16,202 nucleotides of DNA from contig CAYYZY010000176.1 in the NCBI GenBank assembly GCA_964475955.1, forward strand, positions 1 through 16,202, written 5' to 3'. The notes under the pieces are model-generated. The model did not search any database and had not been told where the DNA came from. It saw only the letters and a program-made list of their open reading frames with translations. Positions 1 through 8,050 of the stretch are shown piece by piece (position 1 is the first letter of the stretch; every line of letters begins with the position of its first letter). The position numbers and the translations under genes were made by a program. This DNA is from DATKZH01 sp964475955 (lineage in GTDB: Bacteria > Planctomycetota > Planctomycetia > Pirellulales > Thermoguttaceae).

Positions 1-31
1 GGATGCCACTCCAACACACTCCTAGCTGCGG

Positions 32-2332
32 ATGCTGTACAAGTATCCCCAGCGTGAGTTTCCCTACGCGCGACTTGTCGAAGAAAGTGCTCGCCGCGGC
101 CGGGACGAGCCGGAGTTCGAGCTGCTCGACACCGATGCTTTCAAGGACGGCCGCTACTTCGATGTTTTCGTGGAGTACGCGAAGGTCGCCCCGGAAGACA
201 TTCTGCTGCGAATCACCGCCTGGAACCGAGGGCCTGAAGAAGCCGTTTTGCACGTGATTCCCCAGCTCTGGTTTCGTAATACCTGGTCGTGGGGCCGAAC
301 AGAAGGAGGCAAACCATCACTCAGGGTGGCCAACGGCGGGCCTACGATTACCGCGAGCCACCGCGAGGTGGGCAGCTACCGCGTCTACCTTGACGGGTCC
401 CCGGAACTTCTGTTCAGAGAAAATGAAACCAATCGGCGCCGCCTCTACGGGGTCAATGGGAACCCAGCCTATTGCAAAGACGCCTTCCACGAATATCTCG
501 TGCAGCGGAACCGAACGGCCGTGAATCCCCGTCACACAGGCACCAAAGCGGCTGCCCACTACCAGTTGAAGGTGCCGGCAGGCGGGTCTGCCGTTGTTCG
601 CGCCCGGCTCAGCAAGGAAGATGCGATCCGACCCAAGTCGGCGTTTCAAGACTTCGACGCGTCGCTCGACCTCCGGCGCCGTGAGGCCGACGCGTTTTAC
701 GCGGAACTGCAACACGGCATCGACGGCGCAGACACGCGACGGATTCAACGGCAGGCGCTGGCCGGCATGATTTGGAGCAAGCAATTCTATTGCTACAACG
801 TGGAGCAGTGGCTCGAAGGCGACCCGGCGCAGCCGCCGCCTCCCGAATCTCGTCGGCAGCGCCGCAACAGCGACTGGCTCCACCTGAGCAATGCCGACAT
901 CATCTCCATGCCCGACAAGTGGGAGTATCCCTGGTATGCAGCCTGGGACCTGGCGTTTCATTGTATCCCCCTTGCCTTGGTCGACCCCGAGTTCGCGAAG
1001 GACCAGCTCGTGGCGATCACTCGCGAGTGGTACATGCACCCGAGCGGCGCGTTGCCGGCCTACGAGTGGAATTTTAGCGAAGCCAACCCCCCGGTCCATG
1101 CCTGGGCCGCCTGGCGCGTGTACCAGATCGACCGAAGGACGTCGGGCAAGCCTGATCGAGCCTTCTTGGAGCGAGTATTCCACAAGCTGCTCTTGAACTT
1201 CACCTGGTGGGTCAACCGAAAGGACCAGGACAACCGCAACGTGTTTCAGGGTGGTTTTCTCGGCTTGGAAAACATTGGCGTAATCGACCGGCGCGTCGGA
1301 CTTGCCGGCGGCGGGCATCTCGGCCAGGCCGATGGGACTGCTTGGATGGCCATGTACTGCCTTAACCTCCTGCGGATCGCCCTGGAGCTGGCTCTGGAGA
1401 ATCCCGTTTACGAGGACATCGCGACGAAGTTCTTTGAGCACGTTCTCTACATCGCCAGGGCCATGAACCATGTCGGCAACAACGGCATTGGGCTTTGGGA
1501 TGAGGAGGACGAGTTCTACTACGATGTCCTGCACTTGCCCGATGGCCGGATGCAGCAGTTGAAGGTCCGGTCACTAGTTGGGTTGACGCCGTTGTTCGCG
1601 GTCGAGACCGTCGAGCCGGAATTGCTGGAGCGATTGCCCGGCTTCGCGCGGCGTCTTGAGTGGTTCCTCGAAAACCGCCCGGACCTGGCGTCGCTGGTCT
1701 CCCGCTGGTGTGACCCCGGTCGGGGAGAGCGCCGCTTGCTTTCTCTGCTGCGGGGACACCGCTTGAAGTGCCTGTTGCGACGGATGCTTGACGAGTCGGA
1801 GTTCCTTTCCGAGTACGGTGTGCGATCACTATCCAAGTACCATCGTGACCACTCCTACGAGTTGGATTGCGACGGTCGTCTGCTCGACTGCGACGGCGAG
1901 CCGCTGGTGGTTCGTTACACGCCCGCGGAAAGCACGAGTTGGATGTTCGGCGGAAACTCGAACTGGCGCGGGCCGATCTGGTTTCCGATCAACTACCTGA
2001 TCATCGAGTCGCTTCGGAAGTTCCACCATTACTACGGAGACGACTTCAAGGTGGAGTGCCCCACAGGCTCGGGAGTCTACATGACGATCGACGCCGTGGC
2101 CGGTGAGCTTTCCCGGCGGCTGGCCCGCCTTTTTCATCGCGACGTCGACGGAAGGAGGGCACATCTTGGCCGGCGCGACCGACTCCAAAACGACACCCAC
2201 TTTCGCGACTACTTGCTGTTCCACGAATACTTCGACGGCGACAACGGCCAGGGGCTCGGCGCATCGCATCAGACCGGCTGGACCGGGCTGATCGCCAAAT
2301 TGCTCCACCCGAAGCGGGAGCCAGTGCATTGA
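32..2332 (+). CDS. GH63-like glucosidase (MGH1-like glycoside hydrolase), 5'-truncated by an in-frame stop
   Basis: The product is a 766-residue bacterial member of the GH63-related alpha-glucosidase group (MGH1-like catalytic domain), cytoplasmic glycosidases of uncertain natural substrate. Family-typical segments visible include LYKYPQ and the FELLDT...RYFDVFVEYAK block at the N-terminus, LWFRNTWSWG, YPWYAAWDLAFH (the WD aspartate fits the family's catalytic acid), FGGNSNWRGPIWFP, and the C-terminal GASHQTGWTGL. Relatives as I recall them have roughly 120 more N-terminal residues. The missing part continues upstream of the window: bases 2-22 read DATPTHS in the same frame, then TAG at 23-25, then LRM. 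Family members have Tyr at that place, so ATG 32 is an internal Met with no ribosome binding site. The gene is therefore either interrupted or affected by a sequence error. Family assignment is confident; substrate is unknown. Confidence 0.85.
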   Translation: MLYKYPQREFPYARLVEESARRGRDEPEFELLDTDAFKDGRYFDVFVEYAKVAPEDILLRITAWNRGPEEAVLHVIPQLWFRNTWSWGRTEGGKPSLRVANGGPTITASHREVGSYRVYLDGSPELLFRENETNRRRLYGVNGNPAYCKDAFHEYLVQRNRTAVNPRHTGTKAAAHYQLKVPAGGSAVVRARLSKEDAIRPKSAFQDFDASLDLRRREADAFYAELQHGIDGADTRRIQRQALAGMIWSKQFYCYNVEQWLEGDPAQPPPPESRRQRRNSDWLHLSNADIISMPDKWEYPWYAAWDLAFHCIPLALVDPEFAKDQLVAITREWYMHPSGALPAYEWNFSEANPPVHAWAAWRVYQIDRRTSGKPDRAFLERVFHKLLLNFTWWVNRKDQDNRNVFQGGFLGLENIGVIDRRVGLAGGGHLGQADGTAWMAMYCLNLLRIALELALENPVYEDIATKFFEHVLYIARAMNHVGNNGIGLWDEEDEFYYDVLHLPDGRMQQLKVRSLVGLTPLFAVETVEPELLERLPGFARRLEWFLENRPDLASLVSRWCDPGRGERRLLSLLRGHRLKCLLRRMLDESEFLSEYGVRSLSKYHRDHSYELDCDGRLLDCDGEPLVVRYTPAESTSWMFGGNSNWRGPIWFPINYLIIESLRKFHHYYGDDFKVECPTGSGVYMTIDAVAGELSRRLARLFHRDVDGRRAHLGRRDRLQNDTHFRDYLLFHEYFDGDNGQGLGASHQTGWTGLIAKLLHPKREPVH

Positions 2333-2552
2333 CTGAAACACTGCCTGTGACCTAGGAATTCCCCCCTGTTGGGATAGGTCGCGACGGGATGCCAACCGCG
2401 AACAGGGGTTCTCCGGCCATGAGAGACACCGATTACCTGACGAACTCTGTAAGGATTCACGGCCGCTTCCGTCGTCCTCGTGGTGGAGCCGGCAAATACC
2501 CAAGGGAGTCGAGAGAACGTGCAATTGACTGTCACAAGGGAGATCATTTCTG
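2333..2552. other. Intergenic gap before the arsenic-type operon, with a long hairpin
   Basis: These 220 bases lie between the glucosidase stop and the methyltransferase start. CCCCTGTT at 2363-2370 is the exact reverse complement of AACAGGGG at 2401-2408 (8-bp stem, 30-base loop). GTTGG (2368-2372) can alternatively pair with CCAAC (2392-2396). This could be a terminator without a T-tract or a leader structure. No convincing -35/-10 pair is seen. AAGGGAG at 2536-2542 is the ribosome binding site of the next gene, 10 bases before its ATG. Confidence 0.35.
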
Positions 2553-3479
2553 ATGAATGACACAGCATTATCGGGTCGCAACGATCGGGAAGCCTCCGTG
2601 GCCCAGCGCTACGCGGCCGCGGCCCAAGAAAAGGAGCAGGCGCTGTGCTGCCCGGTGCAGTACCGCCGCGAGTATCTCGATGCCGTGCCCCAAGAGATCA
2701 TCGACCGCGACTACGGCTGCGGCGACCCGACGCCGTACGTCCGCGAGGGCGAGACAGTACTGGACCTCGGCTCCGGCGGCGGCAAGGTGTGCTATGTCCT
2801 CTCGCAGGTCGTAGGTCCCGAAGGTCGCGTGATCGGCATCGACTGCAACCGGGAGATGATTGACCTGGCCCGCCGCTATCGCGAGGAGGTCGCCGAGCGG
2901 ATCGGCCACGCCAACGTCGAGTTTCGCTACGGGATGATCCAGGACCTTGGGCTCGACTTGGAACGGCTCGCCGAGCAGACCCGCGGTCGCACTATCGACG
3001 AGCCCCAGGACTGGCTCGACCTGCGGCGGACCGAGCAACGCCTGCGACACGAGCAGCCGATGATCGCCAACGAATTGGTCGACTGCGTCGTGTCGAACTG
3101 CGTGCTCAACCTCGTACGCCCCGAGGATCGGCGGCAGCTCTTCTCCGAGATCTTCCGCGTGCTGAAGCTCGGCGGTCGGGCGGCTATCAGCGACATCGTG
3201 AGCGACGAAAAGGTCCCTGAGCATCTCCAAGAAAATCAGGAGCTGTGGTCGGGCTGCATTTCGGGAGCGTTCCGCGAAGACGAGTTCCTGCGGGCGTTCG
3301 AGGAGGCCGGTTTCTACGGCGTCGAGATCGTCTCGCGCCAGACCGTTCGATTGCAGCCGTCCCCAGCAGCGGCATCCGCGCGAGTCGAAGGGGCAGGAGT
3401 ACGATGCCACGGGCGAAGCTGGCTTCTGTACCGATGGAGGCAACTGCTGCTGACCGAGAATCTGCCGCCCGATCTTTGA
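2553..3479 (+). CDS. Arsenite methyltransferase-type SAM-dependent methyltransferase (ArsM-like), C-terminus probably frameshifted
   Basis: A class I SAM-dependent methyltransferase of the ArsM/AS3MT type, predicted to methylate trivalent arsenic in the cytoplasm. SAM motif I is VLDLGSGGG (residues 69-77). The three arsenic-binding cysteines of ArsM/AS3MT all have counterparts: C56 in DYGCGDP, C183 in VVSNCVLNL and C235 in LWSGCISGA. There is also a CCP motif at 32-34, as in the arsenosugar-cluster members. Homology is convincing to about residue 264 (SRQT). The remaining 44 residues are low-complexity and Arg-rich with poor GC3, while the codon register +1 base gives a GC3-rich tail ending GFCTDGGNCC with TGA at 3451-3453. 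A frameshift near 3335-3350 is likely. The usual family tail (EPW..VEGIEFRSVTV) is absent in all frames. Start ATG is supported by AAGGGAG. It is the first gene of a five-gene block. Confidence 0.88.
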   Translation: MNDTALSGRNDREASVAQRYAAAAQEKEQALCCPVQYRREYLDAVPQEIIDRDYGCGDPTPYVREGETVLDLGSGGGKVCYVLSQVVGPEGRVIGIDCNREMIDLARRYREEVAERIGHANVEFRYGMIQDLGLDLERLAEQTRGRTIDEPQDWLDLRRTEQRLRHEQPMIANELVDCVVSNCVLNLVRPEDRRQLFSEIFRVLKLGGRAAISDIVSDEKVPEHLQENQELWSGCISGAFREDEFLRAFEEAGFYGVEIVSRQTVRLQPSPAAASARVEGAGVRCHGRSWLLYRWRQLLLTENLPPDL

Positions 3480-3514
3480 CGGAAGTAGGGATGCTCATAT
3501 CAGGAGGAGCCGCC

Positions 3515-4171
3515 GTGCCGAGGACGCGAATCAGCGACGTCAATTTCCTGTCCGAGGACTTGTTCGAGCTTGTCCTGGAGCGTGACGGTGTGACGTTCGA
3601 GCCGGGCAACTGCTTCGCGATTTCGCATCCGTGTGGCGCGTCACGGCCGTACAGCGCATCGCCGGGTGTCGATGACCCACAGCTGCGATTCCTCATCCGC
3701 CGCATGCACGGCGGCCAAGTGAGCCCGTGGCTCGCGGACCGTACACCCGGCGATGAGGTGCAACTCAGCGATCTTTTTAGCTGGTTCCGCCCCACACAAT
3801 CGGTTAAGCTGAGAGACTGGAGCATATTCGTCGCAACCAGGACGGGAATCGCACCGTTTATCAGCGCCCTGCGGAGCCTGCCCGACTTGCGGCCGATCGT
3901 CTGCCTGTACGGCATCCGGCGCTTGAGTGATGCCGCAGCAATAGACTATCTGCACGCGCGATGTAAGCTCAGGCTATGCATTTCGCGGGAGTCGGCCCCG
4001 CCGTACCGCCACGGCCGTGTGACCGACCTGCTCGACGAGGTGCCGATCGGCGACGACATCAACTACTATTTGTGCGGTCTGGATGCGATGATCGAGGAGG
4101 CCAGCCAGCGTCTGCAGGAGCGCGGCGTCCATTATGCCCAAATCCACCGGGAGGTGTTGTTCCATGCGTGA
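3515..4171 (+). CDS. Ferredoxin-NADP(+) reductase-family FAD/NAD(P)H oxidoreductase
   Basis: A 218-residue single-chain flavoprotein of the FNR superfamily that would pass electrons between NAD(P)H and a one-electron partner through FAD. The FAD-binding RxYS motif is RPYSAS (44-49). The NAD(P) loop is FVATRTGIAPF (105-115), in which the usual second glycine of GTG is replaced (ATRTG). YLCGLDAMIEEA near the C-terminus is the typical nucleotide-domain motif, and the protein ends HREVLFHA. GTG 3515 was chosen because AGGAGGA (3502-3508) lies 6 bases upstream and the protein then begins at the beta-barrel domain; ATG 3491 is an alternative adding 8 residues. The stop overlaps the next gene's ATG by several bases, so the two are translationally coupled. 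Likely job: electron supply to the adjacent radical SAM protein, or to the di-iron hydroxylase further down (inference). Confidence 0.85.
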   Translation: MPRTRISDVNFLSEDLFELVLERDGVTFEPGNCFAISHPCGASRPYSASPGVDDPQLRFLIRRMHGGQVSPWLADRTPGDEVQLSDLFSWFRPTQSVKLRDWSIFVATRTGIAPFISALRSLPDLRPIVCLYGIRRLSDAAAIDYLHARCKLRLCISRESAPPYRHGRVTDLLDEVPIGDDINYYLCGLDAMIEEASQRLQERGVHYAQIHREVLFHA

Positions 4172-5081
4172 GAAGACGAACGACCCGGTGTGGCTTTTCA
4201 CTCCCGAGGGCCAGCCGCGGGGCTACATCGAAAGCCAGTCGCTGGGGGAACTCTGGTTCCACACCGGAACGAACTGCAATCTGGCTTGTCCGTTCTGCCT
4301 GGAAGGCTCGAAACCGGGCGATAATCGAATCGAGTTCCTGACCTTCGAGGATGCGAAGCCCTTCATCGACGAGGCCCTGGAACTGGGTGTCGAGAAGCTC
4401 TCCTTCACCGGCGGCGAGCCGTTTGTGAACCCCCATTTCATGGACATCCTCGAAGACGCGCTGGACCATCGGCCGTGTTTCGTGCTGACCAACGGCACCG
4501 AACCGCTGTTGAATCGCATGTTCAAGATCATCAAGCTTCAGCGGAAGCCCAACCCGCTCGCCTTCCGCGTCAGCCTCGACCATCCCGACCCGGAAAAGCA
4601 CGACCAGTCCCGAGGCAAGGGCAACTTCCGCATGGCGATGCGGACGCTGGGCCTGCTCCACCAGGAAGGGTTCGGCGTGTCGATCGCCCGATGGATGGAG
4701 GCGGGCGAGGACTCCGAGGCGGTGGACCGACGCTACCGCCCCTTGCTTTGTGAAGCGGGATTGCCGGAGGACGTGCACATCGTGAAGTTTCCCGATTTTC
4801 TCCCGCCAGGCTCCCTTGCCGACGTGCCGAAGATCACGGAGGATTGCATGCGGTCGTACACCACGGCGGCACAGCGTGCCCAGTACATGTGCGGCTTCAG
4901 CCGGATGATCGTGAAGAAGAAGGGCCGTTGCGGAGTCTACGCCTGCACCCTGGTCGACGACGACGAGGACTTCGACCTCGCCGACACGCTCCGGGAAAGT
5001 CTCCAGGTCCGCGTGCGGCTGAAGCACCACCGCTGCTATTCGTGCTTCGGCTGCGGCTCGTCGTGCAGCGAGGGGACGTAA
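4164..5081 (+). CDS. Radical SAM protein with C-terminal Cys-rich (SPASM-like) region, arsenosugar-type cluster
   Basis: A 305-residue radical SAM enzyme. The [4Fe-4S] site is CX3CX2C at C38, C42 and C45 (TNCNLACPFC), followed by the SAM-binding GGEP motif in LSFTGGEPF. The C-terminal part has MCGF, GRCGVYAC and HHRCYSCFGCGSSC, a spacing that resembles a SPASM/twitch auxiliary Fe-S domain. Its position between an ArsM-like methyltransferase and the TIGR04282/04283 glycosyltransferases matches where ArsS, the arsenosugar radical SAM enzyme, sits in known clusters. I do not see enough to call it ArsS itself, and it may be a different radical SAM subfamily doing an analogous step. The start is ATG 4164 rather than the in-frame ATG 4134: GGGAGG at 4149-4154 precedes it, and the start overlaps the reductase stop (4169-4171). 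Confidence 0.85.
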   Translation: MREKTNDPVWLFTPEGQPRGYIESQSLGELWFHTGTNCNLACPFCLEGSKPGDNRIEFLTFEDAKPFIDEALELGVEKLSFTGGEPFVNPHFMDILEDALDHRPCFVLTNGTEPLLNRMFKIIKLQRKPNPLAFRVSLDHPDPEKHDQSRGKGNFRMAMRTLGLLHQEGFGVSIARWMEAGEDSEAVDRRYRPLLCEAGLPEDVHIVKFPDFLPPGSLADVPKITEDCMRSYTTAAQRAQYMCGFSRMIVKKKGRCGVYACTLVDDDEDFDLADTLRESLQVRVRLKHHRCYSCFGCGSSCSEGT

Positions 5082-5129
5082 GTGTCACGTCTCCGGAATG
5101 CTCCAGGCACGAGCCGGGAGAACCACCAA

Positions 5130-6443
5130 ATGACGGCCCGGCATCTGATCGTCTTCACCCGGTTTCCGGTGCCCGGGATAACCAAGACCCGGCTCATCCC
5201 GGCGTTGGGGGCCGAGGGCGCCGCCGAACTCCAGCGCGAAATGACCCGGCACACGCTCGCGGCGGCTCGGCAGCTCGCCGCGGAGGGGCGCGTCTCCGTG
5301 GAGGTCCGGTTCGAGGGGGCCGATGTGCGGCAGATGGGCGCCTACTTCGGCAACGATGTGGTGTACCGCCCCCAGGGCCCGGGCAACCTCGGCTGCCGCA
5401 TGCAGCGAGCCTTCGCCGAAGCGTGCCGGGCCGGCATCGAGCGGATCGTCATCATCGGGGCGGACTGCCCTGGGGTCACGCCGGAACTCGTCCGCCAGGC
5501 CTTCGACCGTCTCGCGAACTCCGACGTTGTCCTCGGCCCGGCCAGCGACGGCGGGTACTACCTCATTGGGTTGCAGAGACCCATCCCGGGGCTCTTCGCC
5601 CAAATCCCTTGGGGGAGCGGCCGGGTTTTGGAAGAGACGCTCCGTCGGGCCGACGAGCTTGCCCTGGGCGTTTTCCTCCTCCGGACGCTTTCCGACGTGG
5701 ACCGGCCCGAGGACCTGGGCGTATGGCATCGCGCGCGACGTTCGTCGCCGTCTCCGTCGGCCGCGCGCATTTCGGTGATCATCCCCACGCTCAACGAGGC
5801 GGACTCCCTCCCCCACGCGCTGGCCGGCCTCCGAGGCGCCGAGGACCTCGAAGGCATCGTGGTCGACGGCGGTAGCCACGACGGAACGACTGCGATCGCT
5901 GAAAGAGAAGGTTTTCAGACGCTGAGTTCGCCGCCCTGCCGAGCCATCCAGATGAACGCCGGCGCTCGGGCGTCGAGCGGTTCGATCCTGATCTTCCTTC
6001 ACGCCGACACGCGCCTTGCGCCGGGGTTCGACTCCGCAGTGCGGGCGGCGCTTGCGGAGCCCGGCGTGGCGGGCGGTGCCTTTCGGCTGCGCATCGGGGC
6101 GCCCGGCGTGTCCCTGCGCATCATCGAATGGGCGGCAAACGTCCGCGCGCGCCTCTTTTGGATGCCTTACGGCGATCAGGGGCTTTTCTGCCGGAGGGCG
6201 ACGTTCGAGGAATTGGGCGGCTTCGCCGCGCTGCCGATCATGGAGGACTTCGAATTCGTCCGGCGGCTTCGGTGTCGAGGTCGTATTCGGATCGCGCCGA
6301 TTCCGGCAAGGACCTCCGGCCGCCGCTGGCAGGCCTTGGGACCGTGGAGCACCACTTGGATCAATCAGAAGGTCATCTTGGGCTACTACCTTGGCGTCGC
6401 ACCGGAACGGCTTGCCGAATGGTATGCACGCCGCCCTGGATAA
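5130..6443 (+). CDS. Fused TIGR04282-TIGR04283 arsenosugar biosynthesis glycosyltransferase
   Basis: A 437-residue two-domain glycosyltransferase. Residues 1 to about 205 match the TIGR04282 (DUF2064-like) family: LIVFTRFPVPGITKTRL at the start, IIGADCPGVTPE, and GPASDGGYYLIGL. After a short Arg/Ser/Pro linker, residues 214-437 match the TIGR04283 GT2 family: ISVIIPTLNEADSLP, VVDGGSHDGT, LHADTRLAPGF with the DxD-type HAD at 291-293, YGDQGLFC, and PIMEDFEF. In many genomes these are two neighbouring genes beside radical SAM and selenodomain or arsenosugar genes, so the fusion shows they act together. ATG 5130 was chosen because the family begins just there and GGGAG at 5116-5120 lies 9 bases upstream. 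GTG 5082, right after the previous stop, would add 16 unconserved residues. Predicted role: sugar transfer to the arsenic-bearing nucleoside or its downstream product (family knowledge plus inference). Confidence 0.9.
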   Translation: MTARHLIVFTRFPVPGITKTRLIPALGAEGAAELQREMTRHTLAAARQLAAEGRVSVEVRFEGADVRQMGAYFGNDVVYRPQGPGNLGCRMQRAFAEACRAGIERIVIIGADCPGVTPELVRQAFDRLANSDVVLGPASDGGYYLIGLQRPIPGLFAQIPWGSGRVLEETLRRADELALGVFLLRTLSDVDRPEDLGVWHRARRSSPSPSAARISVIIPTLNEADSLPHALAGLRGAEDLEGIVVDGGSHDGTTAIAEREGFQTLSSPPCRAIQMNAGARASSGSILIFLHADTRLAPGFDSAVRAALAEPGVAGGAFRLRIGAPGVSLRIIEWAANVRARLFWMPYGDQGLFCRRATFEELGGFAALPIMEDFEFVRRLRCRGRIRIAPIPARTSGRRWQALGPWSTTWINQKVILGYYLGVAPERLAEWYARRPG

Positions 6444-6476
6444 CGTCCTCACCCGCCCCGCGATCGGAACGTGCCC

Positions 6477-7292
6477 ATGGGATTGACCACGAAGACGACG
6501 GTCGCGGTTATTGTCCTGACGGCCTTGTGGCTACTGGAAACCTGGCTGCCGTTCTACGCCCAGTTCCGCGACGGCCGCGGCCGGCGACGGAAGCTTGGTC
6601 GGCGTCTTCGCCACGGCGCCCGAAACCTGGCAATCGGCACGTTCAACTCGCTGCTGTCGGCCGTGGTCTTCGCGTCGCTGGTGGCCGGCGCCGCCGGGCT
6701 GGCGGAAGCGAACCAGTTCGGTGTGCTGCATCAGTTCTCCTGGCCTCTCCCGATCGAGACGCTCATTGGCTTCCTGCTTCTGGACCTCTGGATGTACGTT
6801 TGGCATCGCGCGAACCACAGCATCCCGTTCCTGTGGCGGTTTCACCGCATGCACCACAGCGATCCCGAGATGGACGTCACGACCGGCGTTCGATTCCACA
6901 CGGGAGAGATCGCCCTCTCGGCCACGCTCCGCCTCGCCGTGCTGCCCCTGTTGGGCATCTCCCCGGCAACCATCGCCGTCTACGAGGCCGCGTTCTTGCC
7001 GGTCGTGCTCTTCCACCACTCGAACGTCCGAGTGCCCCGGTGGGCGGATCACGGCCTGCTGGCCCTGATCGTTACCCCGGCGATGCACCGGGTCCACCAC
7101 AGTCGCTTCAGCTCCGAGCACAACTCCAATTACGGGTCCGTGTTTCCCTATTGGGACCTGCTCCTGAGGAGCTTCCGCTTCCGCGACGCCAGCGAGCTGC
7201 GACTGGGCCTCGATGGATTCGACACGCCCCATTGGCAGACCATGGCCGGCATGCTGCGGACGCCCGTACAGTCCCAACGGAAAGGGGGCTAG
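6477..7292 (+). CDS. Sterol desaturase / fatty acid hydroxylase superfamily membrane protein
   Basis: A 271-residue integral membrane di-iron oxygenase of the sterol desaturase/fatty acid hydroxylase superfamily. The eight-histidine signature is complete in type: HRANH (110-114), HRMHHSD (123-129), FHHSN in the middle and MHRVHHS near the C-terminus, plus RFHTGE after the second box. Hydrophobic segments lie at about residues 8-26, 53-75, 95-109 and 145-185. ATG 6477 begins 33 bases after the glycosyltransferase stop, with only a weak GGA upstream; GTG 6471 is possible. Position at the end of the arsenic-type block suggests oxidation of a lipid or alkyl moiety, for example in an arsenolipid-like product, with the upstream reductase as possible electron donor. 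That link is inference. The enzyme could equally act on membrane lipids unrelated to arsenic. Confidence 0.87.
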   Translation: MGLTTKTTVAVIVLTALWLLETWLPFYAQFRDGRGRRRKLGRRLRHGARNLAIGTFNSLLSAVVFASLVAGAAGLAEANQFGVLHQFSWPLPIETLIGFLLLDLWMYVWHRANHSIPFLWRFHRMHHSDPEMDVTTGVRFHTGEIALSATLRLAVLPLLGISPATIAVYEAAFLPVVLFHHSNVRVPRWADHGLLALIVTPAMHRVHHSRFSSEHNSNYGSVFPYWDLLLRSFRFRDASELRLGLDGFDTPHWQTMAGMLRTPVQSQRKGG

Positions 7293-8050
7293 CGAGGGAC
7301 AAGCGGTCGGCACGCCGGAATCGTCGTGTTAGCGCATGATCCGCGGGTGCTCGGCAGGGCTTCCGGCGGCGTTCTGGGATACCTGGGGCCCCTCGCTCAC
7401 CGGACAGCTGTCACGGAATAGCGCGCTCGGGAGCGTCTGTTCCCGTTCACTCGTACCTGCGACGTGTAGGGGCGGCAGGACCGACGCTTTTCTGGGAGGA
7501 AGGTCGAGGGCCGCTTCCTGTCGACCCACCACACGGGGACCTTATAGACGAATCCAAAGGACTTCATCGAAGTGACGGCGCGATGTGCCCGTTCAGGCGG
7601 CCTCAGCTCAGAGCGGCGTATAGAGTCACGCTCCAAGGCGCAGCGTTGTGCGCCTCCGACGCACTTTGGGGGAGGCAGCTGAACTGCGGAGGTGGGGCGG
7701 ACCTCAGTATCGAACGGCAATCGGCTTCGGTGCGGAGGTCGACTTCACCGCCGCAGGAAACTGCATCTCGGCAAGTACAGCGGGGTGCGCCGCCGCAGGT
7801 TGCGCGATATGAAAGAGCGGGCAGGGCTGGGGGACAACGCCGATTGTGGGCTTGCAGGTGGCATAGGTCCAAAGCACCATGGCGGCCCTGATGGCAGCGA
7901 ACGGGGCGACGGGCAGCGGCGTGGCTCGGGGGTGGGGTATGCCGCAGGGTTGCGGCACGGCGGAGGGATCGATGATGGGAAAGAACGCGTCGATTAGGGC
8001 GATGGCAATGGCGGCGGTCAGTGCCCGCTTGCGTCGTCCCGGTTTGGCCC
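7293..8050. other. Long stretch without a convincing gene
   Basis: These 758 bases separate the arsenic-type block from the RAYT and toxin-antitoxin relics. Open frames exist on both strands but lack ribosome binding sites, recognisable motifs and steady GC3. The best candidate is the minus-strand frame listed separately (7704-7958). No tRNA, CRISPR or convincing terminator is seen. It probably holds decayed coding DNA. Confidence 0.4.
7704..7958 (-). CDS. Possible small hypothetical protein or decayed gene, GTG start
   Basis: An 84-residue frame with moderately high GC3 (about three quarters), rich in Pro and Ala, with no recognised domain and no clear ribosome binding site. The same frame stays open upstream of the GTG to about 8050 and beyond. 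There it encodes a basic stretch followed by a hydrophobic run (RRKRALTAAIAIALIDAFF) that looks like a signal peptide or membrane anchor, but no ATG, GTG or TTG precedes it in frame. It may be a secreted small protein whose start was lost, or chance. Low certainty. Confidence 0.25.
   Translation of the reverse strand: MPQPCGIPHPRATPLPVAPFAAIRAAMVLWTYATCKPTIGVVPQPCPLFHIAQPAAAHPAVLAEMQFPAAVKSTSAPKPIAVRY

Noticed and set aside
317..1534. Long minus-strand open frame of 405 codons inside the glucosidase
   Set aside because: It is antisense to a clearly homologous gene, has no domain, and arises from the high GC bias that keeps antisense frames open.
5085..6452. 455-codon minus-strand frame opposite the fused glycosyltransferase
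   Set aside because: Antisense shadow of a gene with unmistakable family motifs on the plus strand; low-complexity Arg/Pro/Gly composition.
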